DNA from: a bacterium
GTDB taxonomy: Bacteria > Pseudomonadota > Alphaproteobacteria > SP197
Direction: 5' to 3'
Assembly: GCA_028821455.1 (NCBI GenBank)
Contig: JAPPGE010000047.1
Coordinates: 127,873-191,872, forward strand
DNA: 64,000 nt
Position numbers and translations under genes: made by a program. The notes below the pieces were generated by a model, which had not been told where the DNA came from, did no database searches, and worked only from the letters and a program-made list of their open reading frames with translations. Below, piece after piece: positions 1 through 8,221 of this stretch (position 1 is the stretch's first letter; each line of letters starts with the position of its first letter).

Positions 1-405
1 GGTAAAGCTCTCGTGATCTTCCCAGTGAATGGTGCAGCGATGCCCCCGGATCAGGCCGGCGCGGGCAAGAATGTGCGTCCCTGTACACAGGCTTCCCATG
101 ACGGTGCCCTGGCGCGCCAGCTTGCGCAGCCAGGCCATGACTGACCTGTCAGCGAACTTCTGGGCATCGATTCCCGAACAGACGAACAATGTCTCGCAGG
201 CGGAAACGTCGCTCATCGCATGATGGGGCACGACCTCCATGCCGTTGCTGGCCTTGACCGGCCGGCCGTCGCGCGAGATGAACGTCCAGCGGTAATGGGT
301 GGCGCCACTCATGCGGTTGGCCGAACGCAACGGCTCGACGGCGGCAGCGAAAGCCATCATCGAAAAATCCGGGATCAGGAGAAAGGCGAAGGACTTCACA
401 ACCAC
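1..405 (-). CDS. GlxA-family transcriptional regulator, N-terminal DJ-1/PfpI-like part (3' end outside window)
   Basis: The readable 135 residues match the N-terminal class-I glutamine-amidotransferase-like (DJ-1/PfpI) domain of GlxA-type AraC regulators. Visible are FAFLLIPDFSMMAF, the EPLRSANR helix, a nucleophile-elbow-like CSGID, and GSLCTGTHILARAGL followed by TIHWE. In this family an AraC-type DNA-binding domain follows, here beyond the left edge. Members regulate amine, betaine and amino-acid catabolism; which genes this one controls cannot be told. I start it at a GTG (405-403), with a second in-frame GTG at 399; no ATG fits the conserved beginning. The frame stays open to base 1 with no lesion. 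Confidence 0.8.
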   Translation of the reverse strand, partial: MVVKSFAFLLIPDFSMMAFAAAVEPLRSANRMSGATHYRWTFISRDGRPVKASNGMEVVPHHAMSDVSACETLFVCSGIDAQKFADRSVMAWLRKLARQGTVMGSLCTGTHILARAGLIRGHRCTIHWEDHESFT

Positions 406-473
406 TGTCCCCGATGCCTGCCAAGCATACCAGGGGGTGTGCGCGCCGGGGAGCAGGTTGTCAATCCCGGCAC

Positions 474-2603
474 TCAGGCCTCCCCTGCCGAGTCGAGACG
501 GACGTAGGCCGGCGATGTTCGGCCGCCACGGACTTCGCCGAAATAGACCGTCATGTGCGGATAGGGAATCTCGATACCGGCCTCGTCGAATCCCAGTTTG
601 AGGCGTCTGAGGTACTCGCGGCGTACGCCCCACTGATACCCGGCAAGAGTGCGGATCCGGAACCTCAGGGTCACCGACGAATCACCCAGATCATTGACAC
701 CCAGCACCTCGAGGTCTCCGGCAAGACGTTCGTTCAGTGTGTCATCGCTGCGTGCTTCCTCGTCGATCCGCCGCACCACATCGATCACCTTGTCCGTGTT
801 CTCCTGGTAGGCGACACCGATGTCGATCACCGCGTAGCCGAAGTCCCGCATCATGTTGGTGACAGACGAGATGTCCCCGAAGGGAATGGTATGTACGTAG
901 CCACTCAGGTCGCGCAACTGCACCGTGCGCACGGACACGCTCTCGACTCCGCCCATCTTGCCGCCGGCCTCGATCCAGTCACCCACCGTGAACTGGTTCT
1001 CGAACAGGATGAACGTGCCAGTGATAATGTCCTTGATGAGGGACTGGGCGCCAAATCCGATGGCGAGCCCGACCACGCCGGCACCTGCGAGCAATGGAGT
1101 GATGTCGAGTCCGAGCTCTCCGAGAATCGTCATGACGGCCACGCTGCCAATCACCACGACAAGAATGTTCCTCGCCAGTGGGAGAAGGGTGAGGACTCGC
1201 GGGTTGGTCCCTTCCCCGTGACTGCGCCTGAGCTGGTTGGCGATGACACCGTCGCCGACTTCCCAGGCCAGCACGGCGATCACCACAATCACGATGATCG
1301 CTATCAGCCTCCCCAGGAGATCGAGCCCCTCGGACGACAGGAAAATGTGCGTCGCCTCGACTCCCCAACTCTCCAGCGCGGCGATGATGGCGACCGTCCA
1401 GATCACCACATTGGTAAGGGCGCCTACAAGATAGAGATAGCGATTGCTGCGCCGCTCGAGATCCGGAAATCTCTCCCGCAGGTCAGCACCAATGCGAAAG
1501 AGCCTCGACAGGGTTCGCCGCGCCAGGGTGCTGGCCAATGCTCCGGCCAGTCCGGCAAGAAACGTGAAGGCAAGGCCATGGAGGATGAACATCGTGCCCG
1601 AGCGTGCCTCGAAGACCCACACGGTGAAGGTGATGGCAACCGCAAGAACGGCCACGACATGCCAGACATCACCGAGGCGAGAACGCATGAAGTGCGTCCG
1701 GCCATCCGCACCACCGCCGATCCAGGCAGCAACGCCAGCCCGGTTCTGCAGGATGACGACAATCGCCATGATGGCGAGGACCAGCCCGACGACACGCACC
1801 AGAGAGTCGACGCTCGCTACGGGTGCACCCATCGTCAGCAACAGGTCCGTGGCCAGGAATCCCGCGAGTCCAACTCCCCAGAAGCGGTTGAACCAGACCA
1901 CCAGGTAGGCCGCCTCGCGATCGGCAATCGGGAGCAGCCGGATGGTCGGGCGCAGCGGTGACAGGATGACGCGGACCAGAACGACGGCAATGGCGTAGAG
2001 TCCGGTGATCGTGGCTGCCGTGAAGACGACGGCCATGGCGACGGCGTCAGGCGTCAGAACGAAGGTGGCAAGCCAGGTCACAAGGAGGAAGCCCATGACC
2101 GGCGCAATTTCAAGCAGAAATCGGGACCCGGCATCGATCAGCCGCTCCATCACGCTTCCGCCCTCGTCCTCCTGCAACCTCTTCCGCGGAGCAGTTGTGA
2201 AACCGAGGAATGCCAGCCAGGCGAGGATGCCAGCGGCAAGGGCGAGTCCGGCCTGGCCCGCGATCCGGAAGAGGCTGGATCCGAAATCCTGACGCGACAC
2301 GCTATCGATGATCCAGCCCGTCAACTGTCTGCCATCATCTAGATTCGCCAGGAGGTCCTTCAGTCTCTGATCGAGTCCGGAGATACCGGAGCCGTTCTCC
2401 TGTCCAGGGGCTTCGTCTCCGGTCGATGTCAGTGCATTGAGTCTGTCGATCAGTTGCTGGCGCTTGACGGGATCCTCGAGAATGGACACGAGTTCGGGGA
2501 TGGTGTCGACAGTCTCCTGTGCGGCAGCAGGCGCAAGAGGCAATGCGATCATCCACAGTGCGAACAGTCCCGGAAGCGGGAGATGGCGCAACACGGTCAG
2601 CAT
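474..2603 (-). CDS. Large MscS-family mechanosensitive channel with signal peptide
   Basis: 709-residue inner-membrane protein. It begins with a hydrophobic signal peptide ending near residue 28 (APAAAQE), then a short hydrophilic periplasmic stretch rich in charged residues, then many hydrophobic segments (about ten). The last third is a canonical MscS module: a Gly/Ala-rich pore helix (AGVVGLAIGFGAQSLIKD), the FENQFTVGDWIE beta domain, the IPFGDI element and a C-terminal alpha/beta region ending in PHMTVYFGE. It is much longer than MscS itself (about 290 residues) and resembles the MscK/YbdG/YbiO-type channels that release solutes after osmotic downshock. The open frame extends to 2894, but the ATG at 2603 places the signal peptide at the N-terminus, so I chose it. 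Confidence 0.9.
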   Translation of the reverse strand: MLTVLRHLPLPGLFALWMIALPLAPAAAQETVDTIPELVSILEDPVKRQQLIDRLNALTSTGDEAPGQENGSGISGLDQRLKDLLANLDDGRQLTGWIIDSVSRQDFGSSLFRIAGQAGLALAAGILAWLAFLGFTTAPRKRLQEDEGGSVMERLIDAGSRFLLEIAPVMGFLLVTWLATFVLTPDAVAMAVVFTAATITGLYAIAVVLVRVILSPLRPTIRLLPIADREAAYLVVWFNRFWGVGLAGFLATDLLLTMGAPVASVDSLVRVVGLVLAIMAIVVILQNRAGVAAWIGGGADGRTHFMRSRLGDVWHVVAVLAVAITFTVWVFEARSGTMFILHGLAFTFLAGLAGALASTLARRTLSRLFRIGADLRERFPDLERRSNRYLYLVGALTNVVIWTVAIIAALESWGVEATHIFLSSEGLDLLGRLIAIIVIVVIAVLAWEVGDGVIANQLRRSHGEGTNPRVLTLLPLARNILVVVIGSVAVMTILGELGLDITPLLAGAGVVGLAIGFGAQSLIKDIITGTFILFENQFTVGDWIEAGGKMGGVESVSVRTVQLRDLSGYVHTIPFGDISSVTNMMRDFGYAVIDIGVAYQENTDKVIDVVRRIDEEARSDDTLNERLAGDLEVLGVNDLGDSSVTLRFRIRTLAGYQWGVRREYLRRLKLGFDEAGIEIPYPHMTVYFGEVRGGRTSPAYVRLDSAGEA

Positions 2604-2828
2604 GAACTGGCATCCCGGATACTGGGTCGGTTGAGTGTAGCGATGCCGGGATGGCAATCCAGTCGCCAGGAGAATCCCGCACAATGAGCGGTGGACTGCT
2701 CTGGTGCCATCGTGCGGAACGCACTCCATCGGCCTTGGAACAGCGCCCGGTCTCGGCCCTCCCGGCGTGATCCGGCCGTTCGACATTTCGCCGTGACCGG
2801 GGCAGCGCGATTCGACCTTTCCCCGCGC

Positions 2829-2857
2829 TTGAGCGAAGGCCCCCCTGCCGATACAGT
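2829..2857 (+). promoter_or_regulatory. Possible sigma-70-type promoter in the mscS/cox4 divergent spacer
   Basis: The 293-base spacer 2604-2896 between two divergent genes has TTGAGC (2829-2834), 17 bases, then TACAGT (2852-2857), 40 bases before the small oxidase subunit gene. Each hexamer matches the consensus at about four of six positions. No other structure was seen in this spacer. Confidence 0.3.
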
Positions 2858-2896
2858 CCGCACCGCGAGTGAAGACAGTCCGATCGGGAATCATCC

Positions 2897-3034
2897 ATGG
2901 CCGAAGTCATCGCCGACTGGCAACGCGCTAACAGCGAACACCTTTCCACCTACAAGCGGGTCATGCGCCTGACCGTGGCGTCGACGGTGTCATGTGCCGT
3001 TATTCTCGTGCTGCTTGCCGTTTTCCTGCTTTGA
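2897..3034 (+). CDS. aa3-type cytochrome c oxidase subunit IV (45 residues)
   Basis: Tiny gene encoding a 45-residue protein: a hydrophilic N-terminus with the motif HLSTYKRVMRLT followed by one transmembrane helix (about residues 25-45) running to the stop. The pattern (short amphipathic start, H-x-x-TY, a few basic residues, one terminal helix) is that of the bacterial aa3-type oxidase subunit IV family, which wraps around the proton-pumping oxidase core. In alphaproteobacteria it is often encoded away from the core subunit genes, as here. GGGAA lies seven bases before the ATG. Its stop overlaps the TTG start of the next gene (TTGA), suggesting translational coupling. Function of this copy is inferred from family resemblance only. 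Confidence 0.75.
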   Translation: MAEVIADWQRANSEHLSTYKRVMRLTVASTVSCAVILVLLAVFLL

Positions 3035-3507
3035 AAATCATTTCCGGGGGGCAGACGGGCGCCGACCGGGCGGCACTCGATGCCGCACTGTCCAGTGGTG
3101 AGCCGGTCGGCGGGTGGTGTCCCAGGGGCCGAATGGCTGAAGACGGCGCCATAGACGACCGCTACCCACTGACCGAGACCTCCCGGCGTGACTATACCCA
3201 GCGCACGCGCTTCAACGTGCGCGATTCCGACGCCACGCTCATCGTGGCGCGTCGGCCGTTGACAGGAGGTACCGCGCTCACCGAAAGGCTGGCACTGGCA
3301 TCCGGCAAACCCTGCCTCGTGGTGCATCCAGACGAGACCCCGGATGCCATCGCCGTCTGCCGGAGCTGGATGGAGCGGCATGGGGTGCAGACTCTCAATG
3401 TCGCCGGTCCGCGCCACAGCACCAACGCCTCAGCCTACTCCGACACCAGACGCATCATGGATGCCCTGCTCACCTTCTACTCCTCATCGTGCAGCAGCCG
3501 CAGGTAG
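3031..3507 (+). CDS. Putative molybdenum carrier (MoCo carrier protein-like, Rossmann fold)
   Basis: 158-residue protein with the hallmark start KIISGGQTGADRAALDAAL, then GWCPRGRMAEDG, the YPLTET segment, a Y-x-Q-RT-x-x-NV stretch and a second glycine-rich loop GGTALT. This matches the putative molybdenum carrier family, a lysine-decarboxylase-like Rossmann fold. I take TTG at 3031 as start because the conserved strand begins at once and TTG overlaps the upstream TGA; an ATG at 2992 is in frame but adds 13 unlike residues. The last 31 bases overlap the 3' end of convergent rsgA. A MOSC protein (36166) and a MoaD-like protein (42208) are encoded elsewhere in the window, but not linked to it. 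Confidence 0.75.
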   Translation: MKIISGGQTGADRAALDAALSSGEPVGGWCPRGRMAEDGAIDDRYPLTETSRRDYTQRTRFNVRDSDATLIVARRPLTGGTALTERLALASGKPCLVVHPDETPDAIAVCRSWMERHGVQTLNVAGPRHSTNASAYSDTRRIMDALLTFYSSSCSSRR

Positions 3508-4394
3508 GTCTCCATGCGGCCTGCCGGAATAGCCCCGGACCGGACCGCCACACGCACGGCGCATCCCGGTTCGTGGTCGTGAGTGCAGTCACGGAACCGG
3601 CAGCGATGGCCGGTCTCATCGATGTCGGGGAACAGCGCGGAGAGTTCTTCGCGGGTGATGCCGGCAAGGCCCAGGGAACGGATTCCCGGAGTATCGATGA
3701 GGGATGTGCCGCCACCGAGGTCATAAAGCGATGAACGGGCGGTGGTGTGCCTCCCCTGCCGCCGCCGACCGCCGAGACCTCCGACGCGGGCGCTCCGCGA
3801 GCCGGTCAGCGCGTTGACAAGGGAGGACTTTCCGACACCGCTCGGCCCGGTCAGGACAACGGTCTGTCCCTCGATGCAACAGACCAGCCGGTCGAGTCCC
3901 TCCCCGGTCGCCGCAGAAGCCTCAACAATCGTCAGTCCCGCCCTGCGGTATTCGGCAAGATCCGGACGAGGCCTCTCGAGGTCGATCTTGTTGAGCACGA
4001 CGATGACCCCGACACCACCTCTGGCGGCGATCACCGTGTAGCGGTCGATGATACGCGGATGGAACGGCGGATTGGCCACCGAGACGACGACGAGGGCGTG
4101 ATCGACGTTGGCTGCGAGAACGTGTTCCGTGGCACTCCCGGAAGATCGCCTGCTGGCATCACGTCGCCAGCGAGCCAGCACCCCGCGTCTCTCAAGGACC
4201 GAGTCGATCCTCGGCGGTCTGGTTCCCGTCGTGACGAGCACCCGGTCGCCCACCACCGGATAGGGATTGATGCCCGGGCGTGGAGCGCAGCGTACCGGGC
4301 CACCATCCAGTTCCACGGTCACGAGTATGCCGTGCACCTCGATGACACGACAGATGCTGCCATTCCCCGTTGTCGACTTGGCAGGTCCTGTCAC
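3477..4394 (-). CDS. rsgA: Ribosome small-subunit-dependent GTPase A
   Basis: 305-residue circularly permuted GTPase that assists late 30S maturation. An N-terminal OB-fold-like stretch (ICRVIEVHGILVTVELDG) is followed by G4 (NKID, near residue 140), the P-loop GPSGVGKSS (near 187), G3 (DTPG) and a C-terminal zinc-binding segment CRFRDCTHDHEPGC. The G4-G1-G3 order is diagnostic. The start is a GTG (4394-4392) that overlaps the TGA of upstream ettA (GTGA); the longer open frame to 4490 lies inside ettA. The pair is therefore co-transcribed and probably coupled, placing two ribosome-associated nucleotide hydrolases in one operon. The 3' end overlaps the convergent molybdenum-carrier gene by 31 bases. 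Confidence 0.95.
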   Translation of the reverse strand: MTGPAKSTTGNGSICRVIEVHGILVTVELDGGPVRCAPRPGINPYPVVGDRVLVTTGTRPPRIDSVLERRGVLARWRRDASRRSSGSATEHVLAANVDHALVVVSVANPPFHPRIIDRYTVIAARGGVGVIVVLNKIDLERPRPDLAEYRRAGLTIVEASAATGEGLDRLVCCIEGQTVVLTGPSGVGKSSLVNALTGSRSARVGGLGGRRRQGRHTTARSSLYDLGGGTSLIDTPGIRSLGLAGITREELSALFPDIDETGHRCRFRDCTHDHEPGCAVRVAVRSGAIPAGRMETYLRLLHDEE

Positions 4395-6067
4395 CGTGTC
4401 AGCGGCCTGTACCTGATCCGGCGGGGATCGTGCGCTCCCAGTCGCCTGATCCTGTCCTCTTCGTAGGCTTCGTAGTTGCCCTCGAACCACTCGACGTGGC
4501 TGTCACCCTCGAAGGCGACGATGTGGGTGGCAAGGCGGTCGAGGAACCAGCGGTCATGACTGATGATCACGATACATCCGGCAAAGCCCATCAAGGCCTC
4601 CTCGAGGGCCCTCAGGGTATCGACATCGAGATCGTTGGACGGTTCGTCAAGAAAGAGGACATTGGCTCCGGACTTCAGCATGGTAGCGAGGTGCACGCGA
4701 TTGCGTTCACCTCCCGACAGTTCGCCGACCTTCTTCTGCTGGTCGGGACCGCGAAATCCGAATGCACCCACATAGGCGCGGCTCGACACCTCCATTGCGC
4801 CCATGGGCAGTGTCTCGGCGCCGCCTGTGATCTGCTCCCACACTGTCGCTCCGGGATCGAGGTCATCACGGTCCTGGTCAACGTAGCCGGTGACCACCGT
4901 GTCGCCGATGGCGATGGATCCCCCATCCGGCGTGTCGCGAGCGGTCAGCATCTTCACGAGTGTCGTCTTGCCGGCGCCATTGGCGCCTATGACGCCAACG
5001 ATTCCGGCTCGGGGCAGGGTGAATTCGAGGCCCTCCATGAGCAACCGGTCACCGAAGGCCTTCGACAGTCCCTCGACACGGATCACCAGATCGCCGAGGC
5101 GAGGTCCCGGCGGGATGGCGATGCGACCACGTGCCGGTCCTTCCGCCCGGTTGCGGCTCTCGGCAAGAAGGTCCTCATAGGCGCCCAGGCGCGCCCGCCC
5201 CTTCGTGCGTCTTGCCCCGGGTGACGAGCGAACCCACTCCAGCTCACGCGCAAGCGCCTTCCGCCGTGCCTCCTCTTCCCTGCCCTGCCTTCGCAGCCGT
5301 TCCTGCTTGCTCTCCAGCCATCTCGAGTAGTTCCCTTCGAAGGGAATGCCTTCACCGCGATCGAGTTCAAGAATCCAACCGGCCACGTTTTCCAGGAAAT
5401 AGCGATCATGCGTCACCGCCACGACGGTTCCCTCATATGCAGCGAGATGGCGTTCCAGCCATGCCACACATTCGGCATCGAGGTGGTTGGTCGGCTCGTC
5501 AAGGAGAAGAAGGTCGGGTTTCCGCAGGAGCAGGCGGCACAGCGCCACCCGCCGCTTCTCGCCCCCTGAGAGATGCCCGACATTGGCATCGCCCGGCGGC
5601 AGGCGCAGCGCATTCATGGCGATCTCCAGCGTGCGTTCAAGGTCCCAGCCGCCTACGGCATCAATCTGTTGCTGAATCTCGCCCTGTTCCTCGATCAGCG
5701 CATTCATCTCGTTGTCGTCAAGGGGTTCGGCGAAGCGCGCGGATACCTCGTTGAAACGCTCCAGCAGGACCTTCGTTTCCGCCATCGCCTCCATGACATT
5801 GCCCATGACGTCCTTCGAGGGGTCGAGCTCCGGTTCCTGGGGCAGATACCCAACCGTTGCCTGGGCAGCCGCCCAGGCCTCGCCATCGAAGTCCGGTTCT
5901 GCACCGGCCATGATTCTCAGCAGCGTGGATTTGCCGGCGCCATTGGGCCCGAGTACGCCGATCTTGGCGCCAGGCAGGAATGAGAGCCAGATGTTCCGCA
6001 GAACGGTTCTGCCTCCAGGCCAGGTCTTGGTAAGACCCTTCATGACATAGACAAACTGGTAGGACAC
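4391..6067 (-). CDS. ettA: Energy-dependent translational throttle protein EttA (ABC-F ATPase)
   Basis: 558-residue cytosolic ABC-F protein with two ATPase domains and no membrane segment. Domain 1 has GPNGAGKST and LSGGEKRRV; domain 2 has GANGAGKTT and LSGGERNRV, each with a LDEPTNHLD- or LDEPSNDLD-type Walker B. The linker contains the EttA-type ELEWVRSSPGARRTKG segment. EttA binds the ribosomal E site and gates the first elongation step according to the ADP/ATP ratio. The frame opens with GTG (VSYQFVYVMKG...), which agrees with the usual family N-terminus. It is the first gene of an ettA-rsgA operon and is divergent from dinB. Confidence 0.95.
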   Translation of the reverse strand: MSYQFVYVMKGLTKTWPGGRTVLRNIWLSFLPGAKIGVLGPNGAGKSTLLRIMAGAEPDFDGEAWAAAQATVGYLPQEPELDPSKDVMGNVMEAMAETKVLLERFNEVSARFAEPLDDNEMNALIEEQGEIQQQIDAVGGWDLERTLEIAMNALRLPPGDANVGHLSGGEKRRVALCRLLLRKPDLLLLDEPTNHLDAECVAWLERHLAAYEGTVVAVTHDRYFLENVAGWILELDRGEGIPFEGNYSRWLESKQERLRRQGREEEARRKALARELEWVRSSPGARRTKGRARLGAYEDLLAESRNRAEGPARGRIAIPPGPRLGDLVIRVEGLSKAFGDRLLMEGLEFTLPRAGIVGVIGANGAGKTTLVKMLTARDTPDGGSIAIGDTVVTGYVDQDRDDLDPGATVWEQITGGAETLPMGAMEVSSRAYVGAFGFRGPDQQKKVGELSGGERNRVHLATMLKSGANVLFLDEPSNDLDVDTLRALEEALMGFAGCIVIISHDRWFLDRLATHIVAFEGDSHVEWFEGNYEAYEEDRIRRLGAHDPRRIRYRPLTR

Positions 6068-6185
6068 GGTCGGCGGCCTTCTGTACCTGATACTGCGTCA
6101 TGTTAGCACGACACGGACATCGCAAGACGCGTGGGCACCCCGTGGATTTTGGCCAACGGCGTGCGCGATGCCTTATGCTTGTCAC

Positions 6186-7457
6186 ATGAAGTCCCTTTGC
6201 CGCACATGCGGCCATCGGCTGCAATCCGGTTTCGAGACTTGCGATGCCTGCGGGTCACGACGCATCGTGCGCCATCGGGAGCTTGATGACCTTGCCATCG
6301 CCCATCTCGATTGCGACGCCTTCTATGCGACTATCGAGAAACGGGATCGGCCGGAACTTGCCGATTTACCGGTGATCGTTGGCGGCCGCCATCGCGGGGT
6401 AGTTGCCGCCTGCTGCTACATTGCCCGGTCCTTCGGCGTGCGCTCGGCCATGCCGATGTTCCGAGCTCTGAAGCTGTGTCCCGAGGCCCATGTAATTGCC
6501 CCGGAGATGAGAAAGTACGTCGCGACGGGAAAAGAAGTCCGCACCATGATGCAGAACGTTACGCCGCTGGTTGAGACACTCTCCATCGACGAGGCGTTCA
6601 TGGATCTCTCCGGAACCGGGGCCCTGCACGGTGGTTCGCCCGCCCAGACGCTTGCCCGCCTGGCCAACCAGATTGAACAGGAACTGGGCATCACGGTCTC
6701 CATCGGACTGAGTTATAACAAGTTTCTTGCCAAGATCGCCTCCGATCTCGACAAGCCTCGTGGGTTTGCGATCATCGGTCGTGGTGAGGCACGACGCTTT
6801 CTTGCCGACAAACCCGTCAGCCTTCTCTGGGGCGTGGGCGATGCAACCCGCCGCCGCCTGGCCCGCGACGGCATCACCCTGATCGGCGATCTTGCCCGCA
6901 TCGATGAAGCGGAACTGGTCTTACGCTACGGCAAGATTGGTCACCGATTCTTCCAGTTCAGCCGGGGTGAAGATGATCGAACGGTGGAACCGGAAGGAGA
7001 GACCCGGAGTATCTCTTCAGAGACCACCCTCCATGACGACACGGCGGAGTTTGCGATATTGCGCAGGGTACTCTGGCAGCTCTCGGAGAACGTCGCCGAA
7101 CGCATGAAGAAGGCCGGCTTGGCCGCAAGGGGTGTCGCGCTCAAGCTGAAGACTTCGAACTTCCGGATCATCACCCGCACCCGCCACCTGCAACATCCCA
7201 CCCGGTCGGCCGAGGAGATCTTTCTCGTCGGCGAGGGACTGCTGGCCCGTGAAACCGATGGCCGGACCTTCCGCCTGATCGGCATCGGCGTTCACGACTT
7301 CGTCGAGTCCGGAGACACCGCGTTTGGCGACCTCTTCGATCACGCGCGAAAGCAGTCGAACGCACGGGTCGACGAGGCGCTCGATGCCGTCCGCGAAAGA
7401 TTCGGGAAGGACTCCCTCGTCAGGGGCCGCGCCTTCGGCGACCCTTCGGAGCGATAA
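6186..7457 (+). CDS. dinB: DNA polymerase IV with N-terminal zinc ribbon
   Basis: 423-residue Y-family translesion polymerase. The catalytic motifs are AHLDCDAFYATIE (palm Asp, near residue 40) and LSIDEAFMDLSG (the second acidic pair), followed by a helix-hairpin-helix stretch and a C-terminal little-finger domain. Unlike E. coli DinB it begins with a four-cysteine zinc ribbon (CRTCG...CDACG, residues 5-23) of the kind I associate with alphaproteobacterial homologues. I choose ATG 6186 over 6168 because it sits directly before the ribbon. No Shine-Dalgarno precedes either, and TATGCT lies about ten bases upstream, so a leaderless transcript is possible. I found no alphaproteobacterial LexA box (GTTC-N7-GTTC). 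Confidence 0.92.
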   Translation: MKSLCRTCGHRLQSGFETCDACGSRRIVRHRELDDLAIAHLDCDAFYATIEKRDRPELADLPVIVGGRHRGVVAACCYIARSFGVRSAMPMFRALKLCPEAHVIAPEMRKYVATGKEVRTMMQNVTPLVETLSIDEAFMDLSGTGALHGGSPAQTLARLANQIEQELGITVSIGLSYNKFLAKIASDLDKPRGFAIIGRGEARRFLADKPVSLLWGVGDATRRRLARDGITLIGDLARIDEAELVLRYGKIGHRFFQFSRGEDDRTVEPEGETRSISSETTLHDDTAEFAILRRVLWQLSENVAERMKKAGLAARGVALKLKTSNFRIITRTRHLQHPTRSAEEIFLVGEGLLARETDGRTFRLIGIGVHDFVESGDTAFGDLFDHARKQSNARVDEALDAVRERFGKDSLVRGRAFGDPSER

Positions 7458-7460
7458 GCA

Positions 7461-7495
7461 ATCAGGGCGCCAGGCGCAGCACCTGGCGCCCTGAT
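7461..7495. terminator. Bidirectional terminator hairpin between dinB and hsp20
   Basis: A perfect 14-bp inverted repeat (7461-7474 with 7482-7495) around a 7-base loop fills the 57-base gap between two convergent genes. It begins ATCAGGGCGCC and has no U-tract on either side, so it is either a GC-rich intrinsic terminator without a run of U or a transcript-end stabiliser serving both genes. Confidence 0.7.
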
Positions 7496-7514
7496 GCAGG
7501 ATGGAGCGGAGGCG

Positions 7515-7976
7515 TCAGGCCGCCTGGCGCGGGTTCTCGATCTGGCGCGGGTCCTGGCCCGTCGCGATCTTGATCGTCCGCGGCTTCAGAGCCTCCGGCA
7601 CCTCGCGTACGAGGTCGATGTGAAGCAGTCCGTTCTCCAGTGCCGCTGCGGACACATGGACATGGTCTGCCAGCTGGAAGGCGCGCTTGAAGCTCCGGCC
7701 CGCGATGCCGCGATAGAGATAAGTGCGCTCCTTGTCGCCATTGGCGTTGACCGAGCCGGAAACCGTCACGGTCCCGTCCTTGACCTCGATCGTGAGGTCA
7801 TCCTCGCCGAAGCCGGCGACGGCCATGGTGATACGGTAGTCGTTGTCGCCCTTTTTCTCGATGTTGTAGGGCGGATACCCGTCTTCGCCTGTGCGGGAAC
7901 TGGCTTCGAGCAGATTCATCATGCGGTCGAAGCCGACGGTCGAACGAAACAGGGGAGAAAAATCGAAGCGTGTCAT
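7515..7976 (-). CDS. Small heat-shock protein, Hsp20/IbpA type
   Basis: 153-residue ATP-independent holdase. The alpha-crystallin domain spans about residues 38-130 (PYNIEKKGDNDYRITMAVAG ... LENGLLHIDLVRE), with the F-D-R-M-M N-terminal helix typical of IbpA-like members and a C-terminal RTIKI anchoring motif for oligomer assembly. GGAGG sits eight bases before the ATG but is embedded in a hairpin. Together with the sigma-32 promoter upstream this indicates control both at transcription and by RNA melting. It converges on dinB. Confidence 0.95.
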   Translation of the reverse strand: MTRFDFSPLFRSTVGFDRMMNLLEASSRTGEDGYPPYNIEKKGDNDYRITMAVAGFGEDDLTIEVKDGTVTVSGSVNANGDKERTYLYRGIAGRSFKRAFQLADHVHVSAAALENGLLHIDLVREVPEALKPRTIKIATGQDPRQIENPRQAA

Positions 7977-8056
7977 CGTACATATCCTCCGGTTGAGCGG
8001 TATGTGTAGACGGTCCCCCCGAAGGCAGGACCCCTTTTGCTTCCGTCTGGTCTTCC
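7977..8056 (-). promoter_or_regulatory. ROSE-like RNA thermometer in the hsp20 5' UTR
   Basis: On the minus strand the Shine-Dalgarno is sequestered in a hairpin spanning 8005-7980. An outer ACAUA/UAUGU stem is followed by CCGCU facing AGGA, with the G bulged, and a five-base loop. This reproduces the UYGCU/AGGA signature of ROSE elements apart from its first base. Upstream, AGACGG (8048-8043) can pair with CCGUCU (8013-8008), enclosing a stem capped by a UUCG tetraloop. Several hairpins ending in an SD-occluding one is the ROSE architecture, which represses sHSP translation until heat melts the last stem. Pairing was worked out by eye. Confidence 0.65.
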
Positions 8057-8087
8057 GTCAAGAGGCAAGGGACGGTCGCACCCGGTG

Positions 8088-8115
8088 ATATGGGGTGAAA
8101 ACGGGCGCATTCAAG
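8088..8115 (-). promoter_or_regulatory. Heat-shock sigma-32 promoter for hsp20
   Basis: On the minus strand CTTGAA (8115-8110), a 14-base spacer and CCCCATAT (8095-8088) match the RpoH consensus (CTTGAA, 13-15 bases, CCCCATNT) at every consensus position. The predicted start near 8081 gives a leader of about 105 bases, the length expected for a ROSE-type 5' UTR. Confidence 0.85.
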
Positions 8116-8221
8116 GCTTCAGCGACGGTCAGGCATCCATCTCGGATCCTGTCACGGCAGGCTGTCTGCATGGCTGGCTGTCTGCTACCAATGGCGGCGG
8201 ACAGTGCTGGAGATGGCAGGC

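Noticed and set aside
474..1961. Long open frame on the plus strand across the mscS gene (515 codons)
   Set aside because: Its translation is His/Asp/Arg-rich with no family resemblance and lies antisense to a clear MscS-family gene; it is a high-GC shadow frame.
6100..6185. LexA (SOS) box before dinB
   Set aside because: No GTTC-N7-GTTC or E. coli-type CTGT-N8-ACAG site is present in the ettA-dinB spacer.
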